This document shows positions 1 to 9,940 of a DNA stretch of 64,000 bases, piece after piece. The translations under genes and the position numbers were made by a program. Below the pieces are notes generated by a model that had not been told where the DNA came from, did no database searches, and was given only the letters and a program-made list of their open reading frames with translations. The stretch is from NCBI GenBank assembly GCA_001931535.1, contig CP016211.1:13438377-13502376 (forward strand). Direction: 5' to 3'. Position 1 is the stretch's first letter. Every line of letters starts with the position of its first letter. This stretch comes from Minicystis rosea (GTDB taxonomy: Bacteria > Myxococcota_A > Polyangia > Polyangiales > Polyangiaceae).

Positions 1-889
1 CGCGGCTGGCCGTGGCGAGCTCGCCGTCGCGCTCGCGTGCGACCGCTTGGAGCGCGAGCTCGCGCTCGAGGAGGAGGCCGCGACGTTGCCGGCGCAGCGC
101 CAGCGTCCCGAAGACGAACACGAGGCCGCCCACCACGAGCACGCCCAGCACGAGCCGCCACGTGGCGTGCTCCTCGCGCGAGCGCACGCGCTCGGCGGTG
201 GTCACCACCGCGATGGACCAGCGCCCGAAAGGCCCGGCGTCCACGATGTCGAGGCCCACCGCCGCGCGGCGGCTGGGCAGCCCGAGGGTGATGGCTTCGG
301 CGGCCGTGAGCCACGCCGATCGCCGGCCCGAGTCGAGCCCGCGCTGCACCGGATCGAGCTTCACCACGCGCCCGTCGGTGGTGCGGAGATCCCTGTCGTC
401 GGGGCCGCGCACGAGGAGGCGCGAGAAGCCCGGCCGCTCGATGCGCGCGGCCTCTTCGAAGAGCTTCGCGGGCGGGACCTGGAGATCGAGCACGCGGTTG
501 TGCGACGCCGGCAAGCGGAACACGAGGCTCGCGCCGAGCGGCGGGCTCGGCGGATCGTCGGCGGCGCGCAGCGTGTAGCCGGCATAGCCATCGATGGCCG
601 TGGCCGGCGTGCGCCGTCCGTCCTCGAGGCTCTCGGCGAGCACCAAGCCATCGCGACGAATGGCCGCGAGGCGCGTCTCCAGCTCGGACGCGACGCTGCC
701 CGCGAGCGTCGCCTGATCGTCGGCCAGCTCTTGCAGCACGACGGCCGCCTCGCGCTGTTTGTCCCAGAACGCGAGCCCGGTCACCGCCGCCACCGAGAGC
801 GCCATGAGCACGATGAGCGGCCAAGCGTGGGTCGCGTCATCCCTCGGCGCCGGCCGGATGCGGCGAGCGGTTGATGAAGGGGGGCTCAT
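1..889 (-). CDS. Membrane sensor protein, N-terminal part (likely histidine kinase), cut by the left edge
   Basis: The frame is open from an ATG at 889 to the window edge (about 296 residues, no stop). A GGAG lies about 14 nt upstream of the start. A first hydrophobic segment is at residues 22-41 and a second at about 245-265, enclosing roughly 200 residues that would be extracytoplasmic. After the second membrane segment comes a basic stretch and then a charged, probably coiled-coil segment rich in Glu, Arg and Ala leading out of the window. This is the layout of a two-TM sensor with a periplasmic ligand domain. The output domain is not visible, so histidine kinase is the likeliest reading but a diguanylate cyclase or chemoreceptor-like output cannot be excluded. 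Confidence 0.6.
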   Translation of the reverse strand, partial: MSPPSSTARRIRPAPRDDATHAWPLIVLMALSVAAVTGLAFWDKQREAAVVLQELADDQATLAGSVASELETRLAAIRRDGLVLAESLEDGRRTPATAIDGYAGYTLRAADDPPSPPLGASLVFRLPASHNRVLDLQVPPAKLFEEAARIERPGFSRLLVRGPDDRDLRTTDGRVVKLDPVQRGLDSGRRSAWLTAAEAITLGLPSRRAAVGLDIVDAGPFGRWSIAVVTTAERVRSREEHATWRLVLGVLVVGGLVFVFGTLALRRQRRGLLLERELALQAVARERDGELATASR

Positions 890-1593
890 CGAGTGGCCAG
901 GGTCTCCTTCGGGCGCCCAAGCAATCGCGAGGCCCGCGGATGCGCTGCGAGTATGGCGGAGCCTCGGGGCGACGCGCACGGAGTTCTTCCGGGCCCGGGG
1001 TGGGAATTTCTCCGAGCCCGGGAGTCGCTCCCACAGCGAGCCGTCGCTGCGAAGGGGCGTGTTGCCGAGCTTCGTATGCGCGGCTGCTCATCCATCCATC
1101 GTTTGCGCGACTGCGATACGCCCCATGCGCCCGCTCGCGATGTGGCGAATTGCACCTGCGTAGAGAAGCGCGACAGCGGATCGAGCTGCGGTATGGGCGG
1201 CACGGTGGGCCGCAGCGAGCAGCGATGTGGAGACGGCGAGCCGCCGGCCGCCCTGCAACCTGCGGGTTGCGCGTGCCGATCGTCCTGCAACCTGCCAGTT
1301 GCGCGTGGCGAGTGGTGAGGAATCGCCGGACGTGCCTCTCGGGCCCCTGGCCGTGGCTGCGCTCGTGGTCGCGGCGCGCTGCGGCGCAGCCGGCGAATGG
1401 CCGCGTAGCGACAGCTCAATCGACCGACGAAGGACGCGGGAGCCCTTCATTCCCAGGCGTTCGCGCTGCGACAGGGTAACTCCTCCTCCCAGGGAGAGGC
1501 CTCGTTCGAGCGGCGTCAGCGCCGCCGATCGCGCGTTCCGTGCATCTTGGCACTGGCCCTCCCGACGCAGCCGGGAGAGAGTGGAGGCTACCC
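890..1593. other. 700-bp intergenic stretch without a credible gene
   Basis: Open frames here have no start signals and an Arg/Ser-rich composition typical of shadow frames in GC-rich DNA. The sensor gene starts leftward at 889 and a lipoprotein gene starts rightward at 1594, so both promoters must lie here. A short imperfect hairpin duplication is at 1252-1311. I see no convincing promoter consensus, tRNA or riboswitch. Confidence 0.6.
1252..1311. repeat. Two 28-bp hairpin-forming direct repeats
   Basis: Copies at 1252-1279 and 1284-1311 differ at only three positions. Each contains an inverted repeat of the form GCAAC...GTTGC with a 4-6 nt loop, so the RNA could form two similar small hairpins in a row. 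Function is not evident. Confidence 0.55.
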
Positions 1594-4194
1594 ATGCGCA
1601 ACATCATTGCTTTGATCGCCGCGTGTCTAGCCGTCACGACGGCTGTCGTGTCATGCGGGACTGGAGGTGGCGTCGCCACCACCGGCTCGCACTTCGGGGG
1701 CAGCACCAATACCGGGACCGCCAGCGGAATGGGCGGGGAGGGGGCCAACGACTCGACCGGTGCGAGCATCGGTCTCGATGGTGGCAATGACGGCCCGAGC
1801 TGTGCGGGCGCGACGAGCTGCGAGAAGGAAGGCGTGCAGTGCGGGCCCATCGGTGATGGATGCGGCGGCATCCTCCAATGCGGCGACTGCACGCTGCCCG
1901 ACACCTGCGGCGGCGGCGACAAGGCGGGCGTCTGCGGTCACTTCTCGTGCACGCCCAAGACCTGCGCCGAGCTCGGGGCCAACTGCGGCCCGGTGAGCGA
2001 TGGTTGCGGCAACGTCCTCCAATGCGGCACGTGCTCCAACGGCGAGACCTGCGGCGGCGGCGGCACGGCGAGCGTGTGCGGCTCGGGCAGCAGCTGCACG
2101 CCCAAGAGCTGCGCGGCGCAGGCCGTCAACTGCGGCCCCGTCGGCGACGGTTGCGGCAACGTCCTCCAATGCGGCACGTGCAGCGGCAACCAGACCTGCG
2201 GCGGCGGCGGCATCCCCAACGTGTGCGGCGCGCCGCCGTGCGTGCCGAAGACCTGCGCGCAGCTCAACGCGTGCGGCCCCGTCGGCGATGGTTGCGGCAA
2301 CCTCCTCCAATGCGGCACGTGCAGCCTCCCGCAGACGTGCGGCGGTCAGGTGCCGAGCCAATGCGGCATCCCCGCGAGCTGCACCAACCTCTGCCTCAAG
2401 CAGGTCACCTGCTCGAGCCCGAGCGTCACCACCACGGTGACCGGCACGGTGTTCGCGCCGAACGGCACCGATCCGCTGCTCAACGCGCTCGTCTACGTGC
2501 CCAACGCGGCGGTGCAGGCGTTCCCGGCCGGCGTGTCCTGCGATCAGTGCGGCGCGCCTGCCTCCGGATCGCCGCTCGTCAGCGCGACCACCGGCGTCGA
2601 CGGCAAGTTCACGCTCAAGAACGTGCCCGTCGGCACGAACATCCCGCTGGTCATCCAGCTGGGCAGGTGGCGCCGTCAGGTGACGATCCCGAGCGTGGCC
2701 TCGTGCACCAACACGGCCGTGGCTGCGTCGCTCACGCGCCTGCCCAAGAACAAGACCGAAGGTGACATCCCGCTCATGGCCTTCTCCACGGGCGCCGTCG
2801 ACGCGCTCGAGTGCGTGATGCGCAAGATCGGCGTGGACGACAGCGAGTTCACCGCGCCCAGCGGGACGGGGCGCATCCACCTCTATCAAGGCCTCACCGA
2901 CAAGAACAGCACGTACCACACGTCCAACGTGTGGGCGTCGGGCGGCGCGGTGGCGCCGGGCGGATCGCCGCTCGAGGATCAGCTCTGGACCACCCAGGCC
3001 GCGCTCAACAAGTACGACATGGTGCTGTTCCCCTGCCAGGCGGACGAGGCGAGCCCGGGCCTGCGCAGCGCGGCCGTGCACCAGAACCTCGTGAACTACG
3101 CGAACGCGGGCGGCCGCATCTTCGCGACGCACTTCAGCTACATCTGGCTCTACCAGACGGCGCCCTTCAGCTCGACGACGCAGTGGCACGTGGTGCAGGG
3201 GACGCCGGTCAACCAGACGGGCTACATCAACACGACGTTCCCCAAGGGCCAGGCGCTCGCGCAGTGGCTCGTGAACGTCAACGCCTCGACCGTGTACGGT
3301 GAGATCCCGATCGTGCAGATCCGCCACGACTACGACGCGGTCATCGCGCCCTCGCAGTCGTGGATGAGCATCAACAACCCGAGCGCGAGCGTGCATTACA
3401 CGTTCAACACGCCCGTGGGCTCGCCGGCCGCGCAGCAGTGCGGGCGCGTGCTCTTCGACGACTTCCACGTGGAGAACACGAGCTTCGCGCCCACCGTCGG
3501 CGCGATGTTCCCGACCGAGTGCGCCGCGGGCGCGATGACGCCGCAGGAGAAGCTGCTCGAGTTCATGATCTTCGATCTGGGCTCGTGCGTGACGCCCGAC
3601 ATCCCGACCTGCAAGGCGAAGACGTGCGCGGAGCTCGGCATCGGCTGCGGGCCTGCGGGCGACGGCTGCGGCGGCGTCATCCAATGCGGCTCGTGCACGC
3701 TGCCCGCGACCTGCGGCGGCGGCGGCCAGCCGAGCCAATGCGGTGTCCCGACCTGCGACGCGCGCACCTGCCAGGAGCAGGGCATTCAGTGCGGCCCGGC
3801 CGGTGACGGCTGCGGCAACCTCATCCAATGCGGCGCTTGCCCCCAGGGCCAGACCTGCGGCGGCGGCGGTCAGCCGGGCGTGTGCGGCAACCTCACGTGC
3901 ATGCCGAAGACCTGCGGACAGCTGGGCATTCAATGCGGCCCGGCCGGTGACGGCTGCGGCAACCTCATCCAATGCGGCGACTGCACGGCCCCGCAGACCT
4001 GCGGCGGCGGCGGCCAGCCGGGTGTCTGTGGCAGCCAGACCTGCAAGCCGAAGACGTGCGCGGAGCTCGGCGCCAACTGCGGCCCCGTCGGCGACGGCTG
4101 CGGCAACGTCATCCAATGCGGCACCTGCGCGGCCCCGCAGACCTGCGGCGGCGGCGGCGTGGCCAGCGTCTGCGGCGGCAGCGGCCCGCAGTGA
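1594..4194 (+). CDS. Large Cys-rich repeat surface lipoprotein with carboxypeptidase-regulatory-like core
   Basis: An 866-residue exported lipoprotein. The ATG at 1594 is chosen because it begins a signal peptide ending in a VVSC lipobox, with purine-rich GGGAGAGAGTGGAGG upstream. Residues about 70-260 and 668-866 hold nine or so tandem Cys-rich modules of the pattern C-x-PKTC-x-E-LGxxCGPxxDGCGNxxxCGxC...TCGGGG...CG. These flank a central 400-residue region that starts with a TG-TV..P.G..PL..A.VYVPN / TGxDGKFTLKNVP carboxypeptidase-regulatory-like fold. The central region then has an unrecognised hydrophilic domain. Such Cys-module proteins are common in myxobacteria and are presumed to be disulfide-stabilised envelope or secreted proteins. 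The exact role is unknown. A strong hairpin follows the stop. Confidence 0.85.
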   Translation: MRNIIALIAACLAVTTAVVSCGTGGGVATTGSHFGGSTNTGTASGMGGEGANDSTGASIGLDGGNDGPSCAGATSCEKEGVQCGPIGDGCGGILQCGDCTLPDTCGGGDKAGVCGHFSCTPKTCAELGANCGPVSDGCGNVLQCGTCSNGETCGGGGTASVCGSGSSCTPKSCAAQAVNCGPVGDGCGNVLQCGTCSGNQTCGGGGIPNVCGAPPCVPKTCAQLNACGPVGDGCGNLLQCGTCSLPQTCGGQVPSQCGIPASCTNLCLKQVTCSSPSVTTTVTGTVFAPNGTDPLLNALVYVPNAAVQAFPAGVSCDQCGAPASGSPLVSATTGVDGKFTLKNVPVGTNIPLVIQLGRWRRQVTIPSVASCTNTAVAASLTRLPKNKTEGDIPLMAFSTGAVDALECVMRKIGVDDSEFTAPSGTGRIHLYQGLTDKNSTYHTSNVWASGGAVAPGGSPLEDQLWTTQAALNKYDMVLFPCQADEASPGLRSAAVHQNLVNYANAGGRIFATHFSYIWLYQTAPFSSTTQWHVVQGTPVNQTGYINTTFPKGQALAQWLVNVNASTVYGEIPIVQIRHDYDAVIAPSQSWMSINNPSASVHYTFNTPVGSPAAQQCGRVLFDDFHVENTSFAPTVGAMFPTECAAGAMTPQEKLLEFMIFDLGSCVTPDIPTCKAKTCAELGIGCGPAGDGCGGVIQCGSCTLPATCGGGGQPSQCGVPTCDARTCQEQGIQCGPAGDGCGNLIQCGACPQGQTCGGGGQPGVCGNLTCMPKTCGQLGIQCGPAGDGCGNLIQCGDCTAPQTCGGGGQPGVCGSQTCKPKTCAELGANCGPVGDGCGNVIQCGTCAAPQTCGGGGVASVCGGSGPQ

Positions 4195-4201
4195 TCCCCG
4201 A

Positions 4202-4230
4202 ACGAGAGGCCGCAGCGCGCGGCCTCTCGT
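4202..4230 (+). terminator. Hairpin terminator after the Cys-rich lipoprotein gene
   Basis: A perfect 12-bp inverted repeat (ACGAGAGGCCGC and its complement, 4202-4213 and 4219-4230) with a 5-nt loop begins 7 nt after the stop codon. No long T-tract follows, as is usual for terminators in this GC range. Confidence 0.75.
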
Positions 4231-4439
4231 CGTTCCGAGCGCTCGTCCCGAGCGCATTCTTCCACCGAAAACGAATGTCTGCGGCCTCACCCGCCGGCCT
4301 GCCGGCGGGTCGAGGTGAAAAAAGATCGACCGCCGTGTCGATCTCGCGGACCTTCGTTCGTCGCCCAGATGAAGCGAGGTTCGAGCCCGGTCGAGAGCGT
4401 CCGGACCCTCTCGACCCCACCTACCGAGGAGAGACGACC

Positions 4440-4862
4440 ATGCGATTCATGATCCTGATCAAGGCCGACAAAAACTCCGAAGCGGGCGTGATGCCGGACG
4501 AGAAGCTCCTCACCGAGATGGGGAAGTACAACGAGGAGCTGGTGAAGGCCGGCGTGATGCTCGCGGGCGAGGGCCTCCATCCGAGCTCCAAGGGCGCGCG
4601 CGTGCGGTTTTCGGGCACGTCGCGCACGGTGATCGACGGCCCCTTCGCCGAGACGAAGGAGCTCATCGCCGGCTTCTGGCTGTGGCAGGTGAAGTCGAAA
4701 GAAGAGGCCATCGAGTGGGTCAAGCGCTGTCCCAACCCGATGCTCGGTGAGTCCGAGATCGAGATTCGTCAGGTGTTCGATCCGGCCGACTTCGGCGAGG
4801 CCATGACGCCCGAGCTCCAAGCCCAGGAGGATCGGCTGCGCGCCGAGCTTTCGAAGAAGTAG
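4440..4862 (+). CDS. YciI-family (DGPF) protein
   Basis: 140 residues, starting at the ATG at 4440 behind a clear GAGGAG Shine-Dalgarno. The sequence begins MRFMILIKADKNSE and carries the hallmark DGPFAETKELIAGFW motif around residues 61-75, which defines the YciI/DGPF (YCII-related) family. It then has the E.A..W..R.P.P......IEIR pattern of the family. These small ferredoxin-like-fold proteins are typically encoded beside ECF42-type sigma factors, and such a sigma factor is found 7.3 kb downstream here (12144-13403) rather than adjacent. The biochemical role is not settled; a sensor or accessory function to the sigma factor is the usual hypothesis. Confidence 0.9.
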   Translation: MRFMILIKADKNSEAGVMPDEKLLTEMGKYNEELVKAGVMLAGEGLHPSSKGARVRFSGTSRTVIDGPFAETKELIAGFWLWQVKSKEEAIEWVKRCPNPMLGESEIEIRQVFDPADFGEAMTPELQAQEDRLRAELSKK

Positions 4863-4930
4863 AGCGTGCGCCGTCGATTGATATCGGCGGGTCGCCGCCG
4901 CGCCGGGCGCGCGTGAGATTCGATGTCGGA

Positions 4931-4959
4931 GCCGGTGTCCACGCTGTGCGGACACCGGC
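4931..4959. terminator. Bidirectional terminator hairpin between convergent genes
   Basis: A perfect 10-bp stem (GCCGGTGTCC / GGACACCGGC) with a 9-nt loop sits between the stop codons of the YciI gene and the convergent lipoprotein gene that ends at 4973. Confidence 0.75.
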
Positions 4960-4972
4960 CTTCGAGCTTCGT

Positions 4973-7210
4973 TTACTGGAACTTGGCGATCAGCGAGAAG
5001 GGCCCGGCTTCGTCGGGCCGGAAGCCGTCGACCATCACGGTGATGAGATCACCGGCGTTCATCTCGAAATCGATGTGCTCCGAGCCCAGCGGCGGGGTGC
5101 CGCCGTTGGAGCAGGAGGTGACGGCGGCCTCGCTGAGAGGCCCGCAACCGCTCATGATCGACAGCGCGAAGTTCGCGCCCGGCTCGGGGAGCGTCAGCGA
5201 GAGCGTGCCTTTCTTGGGCGCCGTGTAGCGGAACATCGCCTCGTTGCTGCTCCCGAGGATGCTGGTGCAGAACCCGTCGGTGTTGATGAGGTTCTGCCCA
5301 TTCGTGGTGTCGCCGGTGTTGGGCGCGGAGGTGGAGAGCTCCGGCAAACCGGCGCAGAGGACGGGCCACTCGATGGTGCTGCAATCGGCCGAGCAGCCGT
5401 CGTTGCCCACCGTGTTGCCATCGTCGCAGGCCTCCGGCCCGGCGATCAGGCCGTCACCGCAGACCGCGGGCGTGAACTTGGCGCGCAGGGTGAAGTCTCC
5501 GACGTCGGCGACCGAGTTGCCCACCACCACGATCATGACCGGCTTGTCGGGCGTGGTCGCGAAATCGAGCGAGAGGTTCTCGGTCAGGTGCCAGTCGGCG
5601 TGACACGCCATCTCGCTGCCTGCATCGGCGCAGTCACCGAGGACCAAGAGATCGAGGTTCTTCTCCGACGTCATGGTGAGCGTGAGACGACCCGGCCCCG
5701 GCGGGAGGAAGCTGTACGTCTTCGCGGGGACGACCCAATAGAGTCGGCAGCTCCCCGCGTAGCCCGTGGGCCCGCCCATGTTGGTGCCGTGGATGTCTTG
5801 ATCGAGCACGAGCGGCTCGGCCTTGCTGCACAGCACGTCGAGCTCGGGCGTCTTGCAATCGCTGCTGCACCCGTCGCCGGAGACGGCGTTGCCGTCGTCG
5901 CAGGCCTCGTTGACCGGATCGAGCTTGCCGTCGCCGCACACCGGCACGGGCCAGCACAAACCGATGTTGGGATTCTCGAACAGGCCCGCGCAGTATTGGT
6001 CCGTCGGGCAATCGGGGTTCGCCGTGCGGCAGGTGCGCTCGCAGGTGAGCGTCGTGACCTCCGGGAAGAGGCTGACGCACAGGCCGCGGAAGGCGTCTTC
6101 ATCCGCGCCGCAATCGGTGTTCGCCGGGACGCCTTCGGCGCACGAGCCGCCGATGGGCGCGGGATCGCCGCTGTCCTTGGACAGACAGGCATTCTGCAAA
6201 CCACACACGCGGCCCTCGGGGCAACCCGGGTCCTTGACCATGTACGAGCAGATCTTGGAGCACGAGGCCGGATAACCGGCGCACACGCTCCCCGGCTCGC
6301 AGCCGGTGGAGACGTCCGGCTCGTCGCAGGGATTGCCCGTCTTCACGGTGCCGGTCTTCTTGCAGATACCGATGCTCTGCACCGGATCGATCGGGACGCA
6401 CTCGGAGCCCGTCGCGCAGGAGCCCGCGTTGAACGGCGTGCACTCCGTGTAACAGGCGCCCGCCGAGCTCTCGTCGGGGACCTGGGTGATGCAGCGTTCG
6501 CCCTCGGGGCACAGCAGGTCGAACGTCATCAAGCATTGATAATGGGTGCATTGGCTGGTGTGCGGATCGCAGACTTGCCACATCGTGTTGGGGCAGTCTT
6601 CGGCGCGATCGCAGGGGAGGCCGTCGACGGGCGTGGTGTCGAACGACCATTTCTCGATCGTGTAGCAGGCGCCGCCGGGCACGATCTCCCACGAGAAATC
6701 AGGCTTCTGCGTGACCTCGACGAGCTTCACGTCGGAGAGGACGCCCGCGCCGATGGAGCGATCGTTCTCGTCGATCTTCGTGAGCTCGAGCTTGCCGCTC
6801 GATTGGAAGAAGGCGCGCTCCGGCTCGTCGGCGCGATCGTAACCGACGACCATCGTGCAGTGCTGGCAGGTGCCGTAGTTGTCGTCGGGCGTCTTCGAGA
6901 GATCGAACGTCCCCGTCTCGAGCGGCGGGAGAACGCCGGTGCCGTCGTCCGCATACAGCTCGAAGGTGGCGCGCGATCGATACGAGCCCGGGACGGTGGG
7001 CTCGATGCGCGCCTCGATGCCATAAGCACCCACCGAGCGCCGGAAGATCCCCGTTTGGCTGATGGTCAGCGGGATGCACCCGTCGCCGCCGCCCGTGCCT
7101 CCGGTGCCGCCGCTGCCGCTGGTGGTGCCGGTCGTCTGCGATTCGTCGCCGCCGCAGGCCGAGAGGAGGAGCCCGAGCGATCCGAGCAAAGCCAAGAGAT
7201 ATCGACGCAT
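4973..7210 (-). CDS. Cys-rich surface lipoprotein with two DUF4215 (Myxococcus Cys-rich) repeats
   Basis: 745 residues. The ATG at 7210 follows GAGGTGAAC and begins a lipoprotein signal (MRRYLLALLGSLGLLLSACGG). Two DUF4215 repeats of the form CGDG...EACDDGN...GDGCS.DC are at about residues 423-456 and 581-612. The last 140 residues form a beta-rich module (FRYTAPKKGTLSLTLPEPG...) resembling the pre-peptidase-like domains that accompany these repeats. The middle third has many Cys pairs in a C-x-x-x-x-x-C spacing. This is a lipid-anchored, disulfide-rich envelope protein; no enzymatic motif is visible. Confidence 0.85.
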   Translation of the reverse strand: MRRYLLALLGSLGLLLSACGGDESQTTGTTSGSGGTGGTGGGDGCIPLTISQTGIFRRSVGAYGIEARIEPTVPGSYRSRATFELYADDGTGVLPPLETGTFDLSKTPDDNYGTCQHCTMVVGYDRADEPERAFFQSSGKLELTKIDENDRSIGAGVLSDVKLVEVTQKPDFSWEIVPGGACYTIEKWSFDTTPVDGLPCDRAEDCPNTMWQVCDPHTSQCTHYQCLMTFDLLCPEGERCITQVPDESSAGACYTECTPFNAGSCATGSECVPIDPVQSIGICKKTGTVKTGNPCDEPDVSTGCEPGSVCAGYPASCSKICSYMVKDPGCPEGRVCGLQNACLSKDSGDPAPIGGSCAEGVPANTDCGADEDAFRGLCVSLFPEVTTLTCERTCRTANPDCPTDQYCAGLFENPNIGLCWPVPVCGDGKLDPVNEACDDGNAVSGDGCSSDCKTPELDVLCSKAEPLVLDQDIHGTNMGGPTGYAGSCRLYWVVPAKTYSFLPPGPGRLTLTMTSEKNLDLLVLGDCADAGSEMACHADWHLTENLSLDFATTPDKPVMIVVVGNSVADVGDFTLRAKFTPAVCGDGLIAGPEACDDGNTVGNDGCSADCSTIEWPVLCAGLPELSTSAPNTGDTTNGQNLINTDGFCTSILGSSNEAMFRYTAPKKGTLSLTLPEPGANFALSIMSGCGPLSEAAVTSCSNGGTPPLGSEHIDFEMNAGDLITVMVDGFRPDEAGPFSLIAKFQ

Positions 7211-7367
7211 GTTCACCTCGATGCCAGCTTGCCTGGGGAGGGGCGCGGGGCCGTTGAAAATTCGTTGAAACCCGCCGCGCGGACCGTCCGGCTCGCGATG
7301 GGAGCGCAAAATGCGCGGGGATTCCGCGCTCTCCATTCCCTATCGTGACGCTGTCTCGGTCACATCT

Positions 7368-9926
7368 TCACCCGAGGACGAGCGGGATTTCGGGGGAGAG
7401 CAGGTATCCCTCGCCTTTTTGCAGGATGACGCCGCGGAGCCCGAGGCGGCGGAGCGTGGCCACCGCCGCATAGACCCGCTCCGCGCCGGCGCCCGCGACG
7501 ATGCGCTCGCCGGGCCAGCCGGCCTCCACGAGCATCGAGAGGGACGCGGCCTCGCCGGGACGATCGCGCCGCTGCTGCGCCAGCGCGCCGAGCACGCCGC
7601 GAATGGCTTTGCGCCGATCGAGGGCGATCGATGTCGACGCCGAGGGCGGGCGAAACCAGCTCCCATCCTTGGCCACGAGCAGCGGCGGCACCGCGCGCGC
7701 CGGCGCGATGGGCACGCGCAGCCGAAGCGCGAGCCGCACCTCGGAGCACGCCGCGTGCTCGGGCGGCGGCTCCGCGCCCGCGAGCACGCGCACCGCAGCG
7801 AGGAACATGGGGCGCGTGTAACGCAGGAGCGACTCCTCCGCGCGTCGCAGGAGCAGGGCCGCATCGTCGGCGGCCCCGCGTCGCGCCGCGATGATGCCTT
7901 GGGCCGCGAGGATCATCCCCTCGTGATCGGGGCACGTGGCTCGCACCAAAGGCAGCGCTTCGCGCAGCCGCTCCGCCGCGGCGCCCAGCTCACCGGCCTC
8001 GATCAGCGCGGTCGCGAAATGATACCAGGCCACTGCTTGCGCCCGCCGCACGCCCGCCATTTCGATGTGCTGGAGCGCCTCGGGATAGAGCGCGATGGCT
8101 GCGGGGAGATCGCCCATCTCCTGTTTCCATCGGGCCAGGTACGAGAGCGTCAAACCCTCCCAATGCAGTGAGCCCAAGCGCCGGTAAGCCTCGAGCGCGT
8201 CCGAGAGATAGGCATGCGCTTCTTCGAGCTGCCCGACCTCGAGCAGCATCACGCCGAGCGCGAGCCGCGAAAGGGCGGCACCGGCTTCGTCGCCGCAGCG
8301 ATCGGCGGTGCTCACCGCTTCGCGAAAGAGCACCTCGGCGCGATCGTGATCGTCCTCGTTGCAGAAGGTGTTGGCCACCATGGCCAATCCACGCGCGCGA
8401 AACTCCGGCGCGGGATGCGCGTCGAGCGCGCGCACGAGATAGTCCCGCACCGTCTTCCAATCGGCCGACACCGCCGCCGTGTTGCCGAGGCCGGCGAGCG
8501 CTTCGGCGAGGAGCCCGCGATCCGAGGCCTCCTCCGCGACGGCGCAGGCCGCGCGCAGATCGGCCTCCGCCGCCTCGATGCGCCCGAGGAAGCGCCGCAC
8601 CGTCCCGCGTTGCAGCGACGCGCGCCCGCGCAGGGCGAGCGCTTCGTTGGCCGGCATTTCCAGCGCGGCCCCGAGCACCTCTTCGGCCGTCGTGTACGGC
8701 AGGCCCGAGGCCGGCGCGGTGAGGACGAGCGCTGCGCGCAACGCGAGCGCGGATCCCACACGCGCGCGGCGATCGACGACGGCGAGGAGGTTCTCCCGCT
8801 CGCGATGGAGAGCACGGCGCGACGAGGCATCGGCGCGTGCGAGGAGCTTTTCGCCGAGCGTCGCGTAGTGCTCGGCGTGTCGCATCGAAGCGCCTTCGAG
8901 GATGGAAGGCGGATGCGCCGCGGCCTCTTCCTCGACGAACGCGCGGATGGAGAGCAGGAGACCGTAGCGCCGCTCCTCGGGATCGCCGTCGACGGTGAGG
9001 ACCGAGTGATCGAGCAGCGATTCCAGGAGATCCAGCGCCCACGGGGCGCCCTCCTCGACGAGCACCGCTTCGGCCGCGTCGAGCGTGAAGCCGCCGCGAA
9101 AGACCGAGGTCGCGATGAGCGCGCGCTGCTCTTCGGGCGACAGGAGCGCAAACGAGCCTCCGATGCTCTCCCGCAAATCGGGCCGCCCCAGCGCGCCATC
9201 GGGTCGGCGAAGGACGCGGAAGCGATCGGAGAGGCGCGCCAGCACCTGCGGGGGCGCGAGCAAGCGAAGCCGCGCCGCCGCCAGCTCGATCGCGAGCGGG
9301 AGACCATCGAGCTGGGTCGCGAGCTGCTCGATCGCCTCCCGCTCCGGCTCGGAATCGAAGGCTTCTCCGGTGATCGCCTCGGCGCGCGCGGCCAGCAGCT
9401 CCGCGGCCTCGGACCAGCGCTCTCCCGGCCTGCGATCCGTCGAGAGCGGGTGCAGCGTGACCACCGACGACGGCGCGCCCGCGAGCCGTCGTCGCGTCGT
9501 CACCACCACGCGCGGCGTCTCGTGATCGAACCAAGCCGCGAGCCGCGCGTCCGCCGCCTGCGGGAGCTGCTCGAAGTTGTCGAGCACGAGGAGCGCCGCC
9601 GTGTCTTTGCCGATGCGCTCGCCGATGCGCGCCGCGAGCTCGTCTTCGGACACGTCGAGCGGCACCGTCGCGCCCACCGCGCGCGCCACTTGCAGCAGAA
9701 ACGCGCCCGTCGACGTGGCCTCGGTGAGATCGCAGAACCGCACGGTCGTGGGCGTCGTGCGGCGCGCGAGCTCCAGGGCGAGCCGCGTCTTGCCCACCCC
9801 GGGCGGGCCCACGATCTCCACCAGCGCCCGCCGGCGCAGCGCCGTCGCGAGATCCGCGAGCGCCTGCTCGCGTCCCACGAACCGATCGCTCTTTTCGGAG
9901 CGCGTCGCGCGGGCGGGCGGGGGCAT
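7368..9926 (-). CDS. STAND ATPase-TPR regulator with C-terminal winged-helix-like domain (paralogue 1)
   Basis: 852 residues. A P-loop NTPase of the LuxR/AfsR STAND class spans residues about 15-330, with Walker A GPPGVGKT at 40-47, Walker B LLVLDNFEQL near 115 and a sensor-like VVVTTRRRL. A helical TPR-like region follows to about 740. The last 100 residues read like an OmpR/SARP-type winged helix (AGWPGERI...ERVYAAVATLRRLGLRG...GYLL). In SARP regulators the winged helix is N-terminal, so this order is reversed. A second copy of the architecture is at 15026-17815. The start at 9926 lacks a Shine-Dalgarno but has TAAGCT 8 nt upstream. It is probably a cytoplasmic transcriptional regulator gated by nucleotide and a TPR-bound signal. 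Confidence 0.8.
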   Translation of the reverse strand: MPPPARATRSEKSDRFVGREQALADLATALRRRALVEIVGPPGVGKTRLALELARRTTPTTVRFCDLTEATSTGAFLLQVARAVGATVPLDVSEDELAARIGERIGKDTAALLVLDNFEQLPQAADARLAAWFDHETPRVVVTTRRRLAGAPSSVVTLHPLSTDRRPGERWSEAAELLAARAEAITGEAFDSEPEREAIEQLATQLDGLPLAIELAAARLRLLAPPQVLARLSDRFRVLRRPDGALGRPDLRESIGGSFALLSPEEQRALIATSVFRGGFTLDAAEAVLVEEGAPWALDLLESLLDHSVLTVDGDPEERRYGLLLSIRAFVEEEAAAHPPSILEGASMRHAEHYATLGEKLLARADASSRRALHRERENLLAVVDRRARVGSALALRAALVLTAPASGLPYTTAEEVLGAALEMPANEALALRGRASLQRGTVRRFLGRIEAAEADLRAACAVAEEASDRGLLAEALAGLGNTAAVSADWKTVRDYLVRALDAHPAPEFRARGLAMVANTFCNEDDHDRAEVLFREAVSTADRCGDEAGAALSRLALGVMLLEVGQLEEAHAYLSDALEAYRRLGSLHWEGLTLSYLARWKQEMGDLPAAIALYPEALQHIEMAGVRRAQAVAWYHFATALIEAGELGAAAERLREALPLVRATCPDHEGMILAAQGIIAARRGAADDAALLLRRAEESLLRYTRPMFLAAVRVLAGAEPPPEHAACSEVRLALRLRVPIAPARAVPPLLVAKDGSWFRPPSASTSIALDRRKAIRGVLGALAQQRRDRPGEAASLSMLVEAGWPGERIVAGAGAERVYAAVATLRRLGLRGVILQKGEGYLLSPEIPLVLG

Positions 9927-9940
9927 GCGGTCCGAGCTTA

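Noticed and set aside
871..1479. Genes in the 890-1593 stretch
   Set aside because: All open frames there lack ribosome-binding sites, have shadow-like composition and overlap each other on both strands without a recognisable domain.
4913..7348. 811-codon plus-strand frame opposite the DUF4215 lipoprotein
   Set aside because: The minus-strand product has a signal peptide, lipobox and DUF4215 repeats; the plus-strand product has no recognisable domain and shadow-type composition.
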